A stretch of DNA of 64,000 nt, taken from the NCBI GenBank assembly GCA_949358305.1, contig OX442314.1, forward strand, positions 930,001 to 994,000, in the 5' to 3' direction. Below, piece by piece: positions 43,301 through 58,361 of the stretch. The position numbers and the translations under genes are program-made. The stretch comes from Strigamia acuminata (Eukaryota; Arthropoda; Chilopoda; Geophilomorpha; Linotaeniidae). The notes under the pieces are model-generated. The model saw nothing but the letters and a program-made list of their open reading frames with translations, did no database searches and was not told where the DNA came from. Numbering within the stretch: the first letter of the stretch is position 1; every line of letters starts with the position of its first letter.

Positions 43301-45785
43301 TTTGTTTTAAGCTTATTAGAATAGAAAAAGAAAGAAACGGGTAAAAAGGAATAAAAGACACAAACACGCACATTTTCACATACACAACACACGAAACAGT
43401 GACACAAAGATGTGATGAGTCCCGCCAATCTAAACTAATATGTAATGGCATTGAGTCATCACTTTTCTTGAATCCAGATGAGCAATGGTGGAATCGTGAT
43501 AATGAAGGCCTGCGGGTTATTTTTGATTCTGCAGAGAGACTAGCTGCCCACATGGCCTCTCATCGACCCCACAGGTGTACGATCAGTGGTTGTGGCAAGG
43601 TAAAGAATATTCTATTCATTAATTAATTACAATTAATTGAAATGAAAAGAAAAGAAAAGAAAGTTGTCGTTTAGACGAATGAGAAAGGGACATGACACAA
43701 GTCCGTCCCCAAACATGGTATATGACGTTATTTTATCGGTTTTGGTCTGTTTTAATTGATTTTGATGAGTTTTAATTGATTTGGGTCAGCTTTAATCGGT
43801 TTTGCTGGTTTTTTTGCTTTTTGTTTGTCCGAAATAACGTCTTGGAGCCGAATTTTGATACTAGATAACGCGCAAAACCAACGGACGGTTCTGTGTACAG
43901 CCCTTTGTCATTCGTCTAAGGTTTAAGGAGGGGGAGACGTTTTTGAATGATTTGGAAATAATTGAAATAATGTTGGTTTCGATTAGGAATTCAAATTGAA
44001 AGCGCACCTGGCACGCCACTGCGCCACGGCGCACGGACTGGCCATCAGAGCGGGCAGTCCGCGGCCCATCATGAAGACGCGGGCGGCCTTCTACTTATGC
44101 ACGAGTCCAGGGACGCGCGTCGCACGGCGTTTGTGTCGGGAGTTGCTGAGGCCCCGCCATGCTGCTCGAAACCCCTTCCAGCCGGTCAACCACGTGGCAA
44201 TCAAACAAGAATGTAAGCTTTGGATAGTGGAAAATAATCATTAATTAATCAATTAAGTAATATTTATTATTATTATTATAATATCATAATTTTTAATTAA
44301 TTAATTTTATTTCCCTTTTTTCTATTTCTATTTTTTCGTTTTTATATATTTAAGAAATTCAGAAACAAAACAAAAGTTAAAATTTCAAATAATTCTAATT
44401 AATTTAATCCATGTGTTCATTCTTGTTTGTCGAGGCAGGGCCCATTTTGTGTTTGTTTTTCGTTTTGTTTTATTCAATTATCATTTTTTGCTTTACTTTA
44501 ATCGAATTAATTAATTTGTTTTGTACATTGTAGTCGTCTCGAACACGGTTTAATTGAATCGATGCGTACTCATGTAACTAATCTCTTAGCAATAAAAATC
44601 TGCACCAACTAATCTGGAATATTATTCATTTCACATGAAATCAATCATTTGGAAATTATTTTCTTTAATTTTTGCCCACTAAACACGAGTTACTCAACAT
44701 TTGCTCATTTGGTTTGAATTCATTCTCTATTTTACTATTTTACTATTTTTAGTTTTACTTTTAGTTTTCAATTTGTTCTCAATTTCTCTTGTGATTTTCG
44801 TTGCAGGTAGCACTAGGGTGCAGGGAAGGAGCACGGACGACCTCAAAGTATATCTGAAGAACAAGGACAAGCCGAGGACCAAGGTGGTCGAAGTGTCCAA
44901 CCGACTGGGCATGGAAAGCAACTCGACACCCGAGTGGTTGTTGCCGACGGAAAAGTCCAAACTGCCGCAGCCAGATCGGATCGCCTTTCCACCACCACCT
45001 CGCGGCGAAGGTTTGACTGAAAATTCTTAAAATTCAATGCAAACATTTTTAATTTTTATTGTATTTATAGATGGCAGGTATTTGGTGGATCCCATTATTT
45101 ATCGAGAACGAGAATTCGAGAAATCCACTCCCGGAATCAACAATTTGTCGCCCACATTACTCAGGAAACGCGTCTACGAAGAACAAAATGGTGGTGGTTT
45201 AAACCAAATGTTTGTATTTTGCTATTTGTATTTATTTGATTTTTATTGAAGGTCCTGCGGCGAAGCGCCCTTTGCGGCCGGTGCCGGGCGTCATGAAGAC
45301 GAGCACGGACATTTTCACTCCGAATTTGATCGCTCGCAGCAGCGTCATCAATCATTTGAACGGACGAGCTCGTCTGGCGACAGTCAACAAATTAGGTCGG
45401 AAACAAGTGATCAGCTGGGTCGATGCTCCGGATGACGTTTATTTCCAGGCGACCGAGGGAACCAGGTAACTCAAAAACATGAAATAAACCCCGTGGAAAT
45501 AAACCCCGTGGAAATAATCCCGGTGGAAATAATCCCGGTGGAAATAATCCCGGTAGAAATAAACCCCGTGGAAATAAATCCCGGTGGAATTACTACTGCG
45601 TCTAAAGAAGAAGAAACATTTGTTAATTCCTATTTTTTTTCTTTTTTTATTCTTTTTCAAGGAGATTAAGAAAACAGTTAACGTGCACCGAACTAAGAAA
45701 AGCCGCTCGTCGCCCGTGGAGGAAGCTCAACCTCAAGAGCACTTTGGCCTCGGTCGAACCGGAACCGATCGTCATTCTCGATTGA
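40360..45785 (+). CDS. MTA1: MTA1-like subunit of the NuRD chromatin-remodelling complex
   Basis: Seventeen exons join in phase to 756 aa: 40360-40387, 40935-41002, 41250-41343, 41795-41985, 42055-42172, 42230-42335, 42394-42493, 42553-42741, 42804-42937, 42997-43106, 43167-43283, 43478-43599, 43987-44212, 44807-45010, 45071-45196, 45252-45465 and 45662-45785. A BAH domain spans residues 5-165 ([20 protein letters not shown]). ELM2 (about 145-240) starts near [14 protein letters not shown] is at about 273-325 ([17 protein letters not shown]). The GATA-type finger is at about 374-405 (CESCY, CRLCSYC), and a C2H2 finger at 449-473 ([19 protein letters not shown]). The C-terminal MTA domain ends EPIVILD, close to vertebrate EPIVIED. 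ELM2-SANT binds and activates HDAC1/2. Intron 1 is GC-rich, and introns 3 and 16 hold repeats. Confidence 0.95.
40388..40660. other. GC- and CpG-rich start of MTA1-like intron 1
   Basis: Dense CG dinucleotides (GGCTCGGCGCGGC, GGCGGCGTG and others) stand out from the AT-rich surroundings. Position after a 28-bp first coding exon suggests promoter-proximal sequence. Confidence 0.5.
41350..41760. repeat. Tandem repeat in MTA1-like intron 3
   Basis: Irregular copies of GCAAAATTACATTTTTT joined to GATAGAAAATTACATT, with a period near 36 bp and many variants. Confidence 0.85.
45481..45590. repeat. 15-bp minisatellite in MTA1-like intron 16
   Basis: About seven copies of GAAATAAACCCCGTG with AATCCCGGTG variants, just after the exon-16 donor. 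The unit is the same as the large array at 47531-48205, and the same motif strand is the sense strand of each gene. Confidence 0.92.
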
Positions 45786-46994
45786 GAATAAAGAGAAGAC
45801 AGAAAAAGAAAAAGAAGAAGAAAATACGCGCAAATGCAATCAGCCAGAACAGAAGAAAAGAGAAGAAGAAGATTAGGAAGAAAACAAAGCAAAACAAGTG
45901 GATCGGGGGTGTGTGGTGTGGTGTGGTGTGGTGTGGTGTGTGGTCTGGTGTGGTACGGTCTGGTACGGTGTGCACCGTTAATGCCTCTTTTCTCCAAAAT
46001 ACCTCTGACTCTGACTCTGCCATTGATAAAAGATGAAGGAAGACGAGCTGGTTCGAGTTGAGTGTTGTTCTTTCTCCCTGACAAAAATGACAAACAATTG
46101 AAAGGAAAGATGTGTTGATGGGTTTCTTTCTTTCCCAGTCTTTCTTTCTCAGTGGAATGAACTGATAATAATTAATTTTGTCCTTTAATTTGATTTCTCT
46201 TTTTATTTCACTTCCAAGTTTAAACGAAACAAGCACTAGCAAACTTTGTGGTACCGTAGTTTTCTTTGTCGTCGCGTCTCGGAGGCGTTTTTTGAGCCAT
46301 TTTTCAGCGCTTAACAACAATTTGCCTCGTTCGCCTCTTAACTCGACTCTTCACGTCCGTACATTTTCTCGTTGGTCTCTCCAGTCCAGTTCAGTCTCCC
46401 CCACTTTACTCAACAACAACTACAACAGCAAATGGAACAACGGAATAAACAACAGATTTATTTTAATTTAATTTTAATTTTTAAGTTCGGTTATGTCGAT
46501 GGATGGATCATGTTGCTCATTTCTTTGTTTGTTCATTCGTTACGTCACTCATTTATGCAATAGTTTTCAACTAAATATATTATTATATTATATTGTAATT
46601 AAGTTTGTGGGGAAAAAATTTTAAAATTTTAAAAAAGGAAATTATTTTAACAATTTGTACATAAAAAAAACACATAGAAAAACAGAAAAGAAGGATCCAA
46701 ATGAGTGGTTTTGTCTTCCTATAGTTTGAATGATTTGATTATCGATTGGTTTTGTCTTAAACACACTATCATAGTACACGCTGCTTTCTTTCCAGTTTGA
46801 TGAGCCAAAGTATAAATTGTAAGGAGGAGAGAGGAGGAGCAAAGAGCAGGAATTTTTAGACAATTTTCGATCGACAGGAATTGTGTCTGCAAATATTTAT
46901 TTCTTTCATCCTTAGACTTTGTAAAATGTATTAATAAATATAACGACAACAATTTTCAACTATTTACACATTTCTCGTCTCCTCATTTCCGAAA
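45786..46994. other. Convergent 3' region between MTA1-like and NDUFAF1
   Basis: Non-coding. A GGTGT-type microsatellite lies at 45906-45973, then T-rich and AT-rich sequence. Both 3' untranslated regions are expected here. Confidence 0.5.
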
Positions 46995-49047
46995 TCATGT
47001 GCCCACGAAGGTTTTTGGCGTTTGGTACATCTCGTACGCGTACTCTTCCTGGTGTGAGGGGTCGTACTGCACGGCGATGTAATCGATCTCTAAATGAAAC
47101 GGACCGGGCAGCCGATCGCCGCACGAAATTCCAAAGTTTGTGATTTGCTTCAATGGGATCCGACACTGTTTGTCCTGCACCCGTCCTTTACTCCCTAAGA
47201 AAAACCTCGAGAATGGAATCTAAAACCCAAAAAAATGTAGTAAAATTATAATAAATAAAAATAAAAATGTAAATGTGTTTTCTGTTCATTATCTCAAATC
47301 TCCGAAAGTTCTTCACTGATTGGTTTGAAATTTGGACACAACGTTGAGTTCGAATTGGGGAATGTTCTTATATACCAGTGATACCCGTGACAGGTTTTTA
47401 TACACCTGTGACAGGTAAAAACGTGCTTTTTCCAAGCAAACATGGCGGCCGTCGGTTCTAGCGCCATCTGTTGCATGCTTCGCGAATGAGACAAGGTTGA
47501 CTCGAAAACCTGGCTTCGCAATTCAGCAGTATTTCCACGGGGTTTATTTCCACGGGGTTTATTTCCACGGGATTTATTTCGAAGGGATTTATTTCCACGG
47601 GGTTTATTTCCACGGGATTTATTTCGAAGGGATTTATTTCCACGGAGTTTATTTCGAAGGGATTTATTTCCACGGGGTTTATTTCTACGGGGTTTACTTC
47701 CACGGGGTTTATTTCCACGGGATTTATTTCCACGGGGTTTATTTCCACGAGGTTTATTTCCACGGGGTTTATTTCCACGGGGTTTATTTCCACGGGATTT
47801 ATTTCCACGGGATTTATTTCCACGGGGTTTATTTCCACGAGGTTTATTTCCACGGGGTTTATTTCCACGGGGTTTATTTCCACGGGATTTATTTCGAAGG
47901 GATTTATTTCCACGGGGTTTATTTCGAAGGGATTTATTTCCACGGGGTTTATTTCCACGGGGTTTACTTCCACGGGGTTTACTTCCACGGGATTTATTTC
48001 CACGGGGTTTATTTCCACGAGGTTTATTTCCACGGGGTTTATTTCCACGGGGTTTATTTCCACGGGGTTTATTTCCACGGGGTTTATTTCCACGGGGTTT
48101 ATTTCCACGGGGTTTATTTCCACGGGGTTTATTTCCACGGGGTTTATTTCCACGGGGTTTATTTCCACGGGGTTTATTTCCACGGGGTTTATTTCCATGG
48201 GATTTGTTTATGAGCCGGGTACAGCTAGTAATAAATAATAATAAAAAGTAGTCACTTTAGCTATCTGCCAGTAAGGGCCGCCTCTGGTGTACAACACGAA
48301 CTGGAAAATGTCGTTGAACATGACGTCGAAGTAGCCGACGCTCGCCAAATTGAGCATGTACGGGCGCCCATCGCCCCGAACTCGCATGATGAGATGAGTA
48401 AACATCTCCCAGTCGTGGTACATCGCCCGCTGGAACGATCGCTATTGAACAGAAAAAGATAGTTTCGCAAAGATTCTCATTTTTCGAATTTTTGCATTTT
48501 TCGCACAAACCCTCGGCCTCATGGAGCGCATGCTGCAATAGCCGGCCTTTTTCACTCGCCCGTCTTTCGGCAGATGGGTTTGCTGAATCCCACTGAACGT
48601 GGCGTTTTTCGCCTCGTTAAGTTGCAGCGTGCATCGACTGAAGCCTTCGCCGTGGTCCGAATCGGCCGTCACCACCCATTTGTCGAGCACTTGTTGCTTG
48701 TCGAATTTCCACACGACGTCGGTCGTTCCTGCCAAGAAAAATGTCATTCAAATACTAAAATTGAACATTTTAATTGATTATTCACCTGGATCGACGATCC
48801 ACGGTGGTTCGTCGAGGAATTTCTCTTTCATTTCGCCTTTCCACAAGCGAATTTCGTCCTTGAGTTGACCCAATCCGGACTTGACATGGCGAATTTGTTT
48901 GGGGATGTTTAGTGGTTCGTCCTTTCTGTAGCCGCCTTTCTCGTCCGGCTCCCAGAACGTATAGTTTGTTGATGAAGTTACGAATTGACGGAATTTATTA
49001 ATGAAATTGTGCTTGCATAGTTGGTTTTGCAAACAAATTCGATACAT
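46995..49047 (-). CDS. NDUFAF1: Complex I intermediate-associated protein 30 (NDUFAF1)
   Basis: Four exons in phase: 49047-48786, 48728-48511, 48441-48256 and 47219-46995, giving 296 aa. The N-terminal about 30 residues are of mitochondrial-targeting type (MYRICLQNQLCK). The CIA30 domain runs from about residue 88 to the end: VVWKFDKQQVLDKWVVTADSD, GEGFSR, YMLNLAS, YTRGGPYWQIAKIPFSRF and FHLEIDYIAVQYD. NDUFAF1 assembles the membrane arm of respiratory complex I. Intron 3 is 1,036 bp and is filled by a 15-bp minisatellite and a repeat-like segment. Start chosen at the first in-frame ATG. Confidence 0.94.
47270..48235 (-). mobile_element. Possible non-autonomous transposon around the minisatellite
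   Basis: On the minus strand the segment begins near TACTAGCTGTACCCGGC, a phrase resembling the start of repeats common in arthropod genomes. It continues through the minisatellite and ends in a stretch with GGTTTGAAATTTGGACA on the plus strand. No terminal duplication was found, so the call rests on recall of similar repeats. Confidence 0.3.
47531..48205. repeat. Large 15-bp minisatellite in NDUFAF1 intron 3
   Basis: About 45 copies of GTTTATTTCCACGGG, with TTCGAAGG, CCACGAGG and CTACGG variants. No in-frame stop occurs in several frames, which makes long spurious ORFs on both strands. It is flanked on the right by ACTAGCTGTACCCGGC. Confidence 0.95.
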
Positions 49048-49611
49048 ATTTCGCACCCGGAGCTCGGAAGCCGGCTTCTTGCGTGCGATAGCTACGGAGA
49101 CGCACAGGCGCCATTTATATTTAAAAATAAAATTGATATTGTTTGGATTAATTGGATTTTTAACCGTTATTTCTAATTAAAAAAATCTTTTCTGGTGGTT
49201 TTTTCATCCTGATATTATTGGTCACGTCTGTTATAATTTGGATTGTTTATTTTTATTATTTAAATTGCTGTGTTCTCTTAACCACCGTAGAAAATGGGTT
49301 TGGTATGTACGACCGGTCGTGAAATAAGAATGAGGACCCATGAGGACTACTATGGACTTGCCGAGACTAAAACATATTTCTTTAGTGAAAAGTTCGGTTT
49401 TGCTGTAGAAAGATCGTTTTGTTATCCCAACTAATTGCTTGAGAAATGGGTAGGATAATTGTAGCGAATTTTGGCCAGGAACCAATTCACACAAATACCC
49501 GCATTCACAACTATACTGGAACTAGGTGTTCATCATTCCAGGTTTTGAAACAAACCCTAAAATTCCTTTCTAATGCGCATGCGCAGCTGTCTGCTTTGAT
49601 GGGTCAAGACG
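49048..49611. other. Divergent intergenic region, NDUFAF1 / GNPNAT1
   Basis: 564 bp between the two start codons. Nothing specific was identified beyond AT-rich sequence at 49120-49260. Confidence 0.4.
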
Positions 49612-50462
49612 ATGGGCTCTGTAAGTACGTTTTCACCTTCGTTACACCTCAATAAACTCTAATTTCACTCTGATTTCAGTCAAATGATGTTGAAGAAGAA
49701 TTCCTCTTCGACGAACAACTCCTAAAATCCTTTGTACGGAGACTCGATCATGACAACCTGTTCGTGCGACCCCTGAAAAGTGGCGACTTCGACCGAGGCA
49801 TTAAACACAAACAAAACAATAAACAAAACACAAAATAATCATTAAAATTCCTCTTCCAGGCTTTATCAAGCTTTTAAACGAGTTGACTCAGGTTGGCAAT
49901 GTGTCCAAACAACAATTTCGAGGTGCCAATCAACCCAGGAATCCAAAATGGCGATTATATAATTTTATTTCTCTTCATCCAGAGCGCTTTAACCAGATGA
50001 AAGCGGGGAAAAGCTACTACGTATTCGTCATCGAAGACACAAACACTGACCAAGTAATTGGAGCAGCTACCTTATTCGTGGAGTTGAAATTTATTCACGG
50101 TTGTGCGCAGGTCAGGGTCGATTTTATTTAAAAAATTAAAAAAAATCTTTAAATTGAAGCGCTTTTGTGTGTAGAAAGGGTATTTGGAAGACGTGGTGGT
50201 GGCGCAGAGCTACCGCGGTAAACAACTGGGCAAAATGTGAGTTTAAAACGCGATAAATGTATTAAAAATGAGATTAATCGACAACGGCGCTTCGTTTTTC
50301 AGCCTCATCGAAAGCGTGACGCAACTAGGCCAACAACTCGGTGTGTACAAGGTGATTCTCAATTGCAAGGACAGTTTGATCAAGTTTTACGAGCAACTCG
50401 GGTTTATTCGGGAAGAAGGAAATGCCAACATGCTGCAAATTCGATTTCAATCTAAACATTGA
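49612..50462 (+). CDS. GNPNAT1: Glucosamine 6-phosphate N-acetyltransferase
   Basis: Six exons: 49612-49620, 49680-49797, 49860-49922, 49983-50110, 50175-50236 and 50303-50462, giving 179 aa (human 184). The GNAT fold is clear: LFVRPLKSGDFDRGFIKLL, YYVFVIEDTNTDQVIG, KFIHGCAQ, the acetyl-CoA loop YRGKQLGK, and the C-terminal YEQLGFIREE. The enzyme makes N-acetylglucosamine 6-phosphate for UDP-GlcNAc, and so for chitin and glycans. The first coding exon is only 9 bp; it was chosen because it is the phase-0 exon with a good donor. Intron 2 has a GC donor (GAG|GCATTA) and the AG at 49858-49859. Poly(A) signal at 50484-50489. Confidence 0.93.
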
Positions 50463-50701
50463 TGTACGATTCTATTTTTATACAATAAAACGTGTGATTA
50501 TTTGATAAGATCATCCGCTAGATAAAGCGTTGTTTGTTTGCTTAATTCCCCACGAGATGGCGCCGCAAGCTTTTGACGTGGCAATGGAGTCCTTGTGCTG
50601 AGTTGTCAGATCGAACGTGGCTCGTTCGTGTTTATATTGAAAATCCGACCAAAGTAATGTAGTTTAATTTGGTTTAATGATTTTTGTTGATCAATTATTA
50701 A

Positions 50702-54507
<3,806 letters not shown>

Positions 54508-54589
54508 ATTATTCAAGAATTCAAGAATGGATTTCTAGTGTATCGATTGTTTAATAAATGCGATTGTTTAAAAAGTTTAAATACAATGT

Positions 54590-55074
54590 TTATGGTTTCT
54601 TGAAGAGTATATATATGAAAAATAAAAGGAAAGTTATGAGGAGAACAATCAGAGTTGTTTTTCGGTTTCTGCTGTGGAATGATTCGAGTTCCTTTTCTGT
54701 AAAGAAGGAAAAAAAATTTTAATTCACATTTTACGTATTCTTTTATTTTTTCATGATTTATATACCTTGGTTTCGTAATTCGCTTTTTACTTGACTCAAT
54801 TCCGTTTCTACATTGTTCCTTTGAATACATAAACAAGTGGTAATTTGAATTTTTGATTTGATAATGAAAACGGGAACCTTTCGTGTTTAGTTAATCCACT
54901 TTGCCGCAACTTGCTTTCCAGACGATGAACAATCTTTTGACTCTCATCAATCGCATATTTCGCTGCATCGATCTAGCAAAGTTAAGTTTAAATTAGCGAT
55001 TTTGTTAGAGAAAAATATGACTTTAATTCATACCGTACCCTGTGCATTAAGCCGGAACCCGAGTTATCCGCCAT
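54590..55074 (-). CDS. CCDC167: CCDC167-like small tail-anchored coiled-coil protein
   Basis: Four small exons (55074-55039, 54972-54878, 54818-54766, 54696-54590) join in phase to 96 aa; human CCDC167 has 97. Residues 13-70 form a coiled coil (ESQKIVHRLESKLRQSGLT, then ELSQVKSELRNQEKELES). RNRK precedes a C-terminal membrane helix (TLIVLLITFLLFFIYIL) and a short KKP end. The pattern of a coiled coil, EKEL, NRK and a hydrophobic tail matches CCDC167. Its function is poorly known; the topology suggests a tail-anchored membrane protein. Confidence 0.8.
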
Positions 55075-55258
55075 CTTTAAACATCACCATCCTAAACTAA
55101 AACATGCTAAAATGTACAGTTTTATTAAATTTTATGACTAATACTGACGTCATAACAGTTGAGTGTAGAAAAAAGGAACATTGCAAACTCGATTTTTGTA
55201 TTGGCTGATCGATCGGATGCCTGGTTGCCCGGTTGCAACCGGTCTCCGTCTACCGGAG

Positions 55259-55900
55259 CGGTCCATCTGCCGACGAAATTCAACTTTGTATCAATACACA
55301 GACAAATCAAACAACGGCGCAGTTCAGCGCGCGCAATTTCAATTCATCTCATCGAACCACGCACGTTTTTTATTTTCGAATGTCGGACATAACAGCTAAG
55401 AGCCTTTCGAGTTCTTTTTCCAAAAAAAGGATGACAGATGTTTTAATGATTTAATTTGATATCAGCAAATTGATTGAGGTATTTCTGAGGAATTAATTAA
55501 ACTTCGGATTAATTTCCCGAATCTTTTCACAGCGTTGAGCCGTTATGAGTACCAATAAGTAACTGGCCCTTCGATTTCTTAATTTAATAAAGGAAATCCA
55601 CAAAGAAAGTTGAATTTTTAAATCCCGCCAGAGCAACGGCGATGAACAACGACATTGCGGATCGTCCTCGTCCGAATATTCCCCGCATGATCGCCGTTGC
55701 GCCCGCGCCAGATGCTGAAATCGACATTACACAAGTATTTCATCCTAAATATCAAACAAAATAATTAAAAGGTATTTAATTTATATATAAGAAGTAGCTT
55801 CGTGAACTGTATTGCGGATTTCGTAGTAGATCCGAATGAGGTTTACGCGAATGCCAACAGGAGGCCATCATCGACAACAAGCATTTCGGGATGTGCAACG
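55259..55900 (+). pseudogene. RNF216-like copy C, forward 5' fragment
   Basis: Promoter-like block (55259-55480), a short exon 1 from ATG 55642 with only one acidic unit (ADRPRP then AVAPAPDAEIDIT), intron 1, and a decayed piece of exon 2 (55797-55900). Stops and deletions interrupt the frame. Confidence 0.7.
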
Positions 55901-56310
55901 GCGCTTCTCTGGGTTTCTTTAGCCGTTCGGCGATCTAACGATCGATTACGATGTTTCTTCTGTTGGGATCCACCAAGAAATCCGGGTAGAGCGTACGAAG
56001 ATCGTTAACGATATTAGTCACTTCCTACATACAAGTTAAATTCATTTTTATTATTTTGTTTGACAGTTGGGATTAATTTAGGACGAAATACTTCTTCCGT
56101 AATGTCGATTTCAGCACTGGGCGCTACGGCGATCATGCCGGGAATGTTCGGACGAGGCCGATTCGCAATGTCGTCGTTCATCGTCGTTTATCTGGTGGGA
56201 TTTTAAAATTTCAACTTTCTTCATCGATTTTCAAGATTAAATGAAGAAATGAGTGTGCCAGTTACTTATTGATATTCATAACTGCTCAACTCTGCACAGT
56301 TTAATCTGTT
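55901..56310 (-). pseudogene. RNF216-like copy C, inverted 5' fragment
   Basis: Reverse orientation of the same parts: exon 2 start (55901-56022), intron 1, exon 1 fragment (56094-56181) and leader (to about 56310). With the forward fragment it makes a local head-to-head inverted repeat. It is decayed and cannot encode the protein. Confidence 0.65.
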
Positions 56311-56920
56311 TAAATTAATTGATTAATTAATTAATTAATTAAGTAATTAATTAATTCATTAATTAAATTAATAAGAGATTTATAATTAATAAATCAATAA
56401 AATATCTAATTAAATAAATGATGTACCACTAGAAATAAAGATTGTGAATTCTTTGAAAAGAAAGTTGATCAGGTGATATTATTGTGCAATGCAGTGCAGC
56501 CTTGACGGCGGGGCTTTGAGTGCTTCATGTGTTGTGGTGAACTTTCTAAAAAATCATTTTTTGTAATGCTACACCAATTTAATTTCGTTTGATATTATTT
56601 TACATTTCTAAATTTTGAAGTGATGAAATTGAGTGTTCTAGTCAATTTGTACATCGCTCGAAAAGCACTTTGTAAACTAATCGATCATCTTATGTCATTC
56701 CGAACGAGTTAAAACCAAAGCTGATCTCGTGCTTATTTATGTGAGCATGCGTCCCACCCCAGAGTACTTTACACTAGTGTAAATTACTTTTAATGATGAG
56801 TTTATTGTTGTTTATTTACTTTATTTAGGCATTATTAGGTCTAGTTCTAGGTACTACTAAATAACAACTGGAAAAATCGCCTGCGCCAAATGGGATGCGC
56901 AGTACAAATTTAGCATCAAG
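56311..56920. other. AT-rich spacer without genes
   Basis: Runs of TTAATTAA near 56320-56370, then unremarkable sequence. Confidence 0.4.
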
Positions 56921-56923
56921 ATA

Positions 56924-57412
56924 CCGGGCGCGAACTGTAGGTCAGTCCAAACTCCACAAGGGCAGGGCTGACCTCGGGGCGGGATTGTACCGAAAGTACA
57001 GTAACGCCGGTACCAGTACTGTACTGCAGCCCTTACCGCGGTACTTCTGTTGCCAGCTTTGTACCGGGACTGCGTTACTTTTCCTAGCAGCCTGCAGTCC
57101 CGTGTAATTGAACCGCAACCGCAGTACTTCGGGCGACCTGCAGTACGGGTACCGGGACTTTGTGGTACACGGGAAAACGCAAGAAAACACGACATTCTCA
57201 TGTTTTCTCCCGTTTTCTACGTTAATTTTAAAATGTTGATGTTAGGAACATCAATAATTTCTAAAATTCCTAAAACAAAATTAATAAAAACCAAATAAAA
57301 GTGTATTCGTACCGCGTACCGCCGTACACGTTGGGTGTACTGCGCCCAACACTGGGCGCGAACTGCAGTCAGTCCCCACACCACGAGGGTAGGGCTGACC
57401 TCGGGGCCATTG
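56924..57412. repeat. GC-rich segment with 60-bp direct end repeats and many GTAC sites
   Basis: GGGCGCGAACTG, GTCAGTCC, GGGCTGACCTCGGGG in the same order occur at 56924-56985 and 57350-57412. Between them, about 200 bp (56990-57180) contain ten or more GTAC tetramers, several in GGTACC or AGTAC context. Possibly a small transposon; no coding sequence. Confidence 0.5.
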
Positions 57413-57477
57413 GGCAGAGTGTGTCAGTGACGCTGGGTGCCCTTGAGAAGCGAAACGGTCACAAAATAATCAACTTG

Positions 57478-57862
57478 ATTAATTCGATGAATTCAATTAA
57501 TTACAGAACCATTAATCAAGAAAAGGAGGGAGGGCTTGAGGAAAAAGAAGGCGATGAGCCCCCTGAAAGTGATGACGCAACAAATCGATAAACTCTTCTA
57601 CAAAGAGAAGTTGTTCATCGAGATGGAAGACAGGATCATTCGTACAGTTTAAAGAGCAAAAATCGTGTCGTTTAAATACATGTCATTTCTTTTCTAGAAT
57701 ACAAGAAGGACAAGGAAGCGGAACGTCTGACTAAAATCGAAGTGGCAAAGGCAAACGACGAACTGATGGAGTGCAGTTGCTGCTTCGAGGACGAAGTGCT
57801 CTTGGAGGACATGCTGCAGTGCACGGACGGGCACTTAATTGTTCTGCAGATCGTGCGTCCGG
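57478..57862 (+). pseudogene. RNF216-like copy C, fragment of exons 4 and 5
   Basis: Sequence matching the exon-4 tail (KLFYKEKLFIEMED) and, after a short intron ending in TTTTCTAG, the exon-5 start (YKKDKEAERLTKIE, then CFEDEVLLEDMLQCTDGH). Homology stops inside RING1 at about 57860, where the right arm begins. Confidence 0.7.
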
Positions 57863-58361
57863 CGCCATTATTATTTTAAATTTACTTATTTTTGGAAGTA
57901 AAGACTTTTGTTAATGCAAAAAGGAAATGAAAATAAAAATATTTTTGGTCTGGAGGTCCATCTGGTGACAAAATTCAACTTTGTATCAATAAACAAAGAC
58001 AAATCAAACAACGGCGCAGTTCGGCGCGCGCAATTTCAAATCCATTTCACGAGCCATGCAAGTCTTGGCTTTTATTTTCGAATCACGAACGAAAAGGCCC
58101 GAGAGCCTTTCGGGTTCTTCGTCCAAAGAAACGATGGCAGCGGCATTATTGATTTAATATGACAGCTGCAAATTGATTCAGGTATTTCTGAGTAATTAAT
58201 TAAATAATTAATTCGGATTAATTTCCCGTTTCTTTCCACAGAGTTGAGCCGTTATGAATATCAATAAATAACTGGCACTTAAAAGCACATCGATTTCTCA
58301 ATTTAATCATAAAAATCAATGAAAAAAGTTGAATTTTTAAAATCCAACCAGATCAACGACG

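Noticed and set aside
47458-48213. Open frames of 246 aa (minus) and 238 aa (plus) with pentapeptide repeats
   Set aside because: They are translations of the 15-bp minisatellite inside NDUFAF1 intron 3. The unit length is a multiple of three and lacks stops, so long frames arise on both strands.
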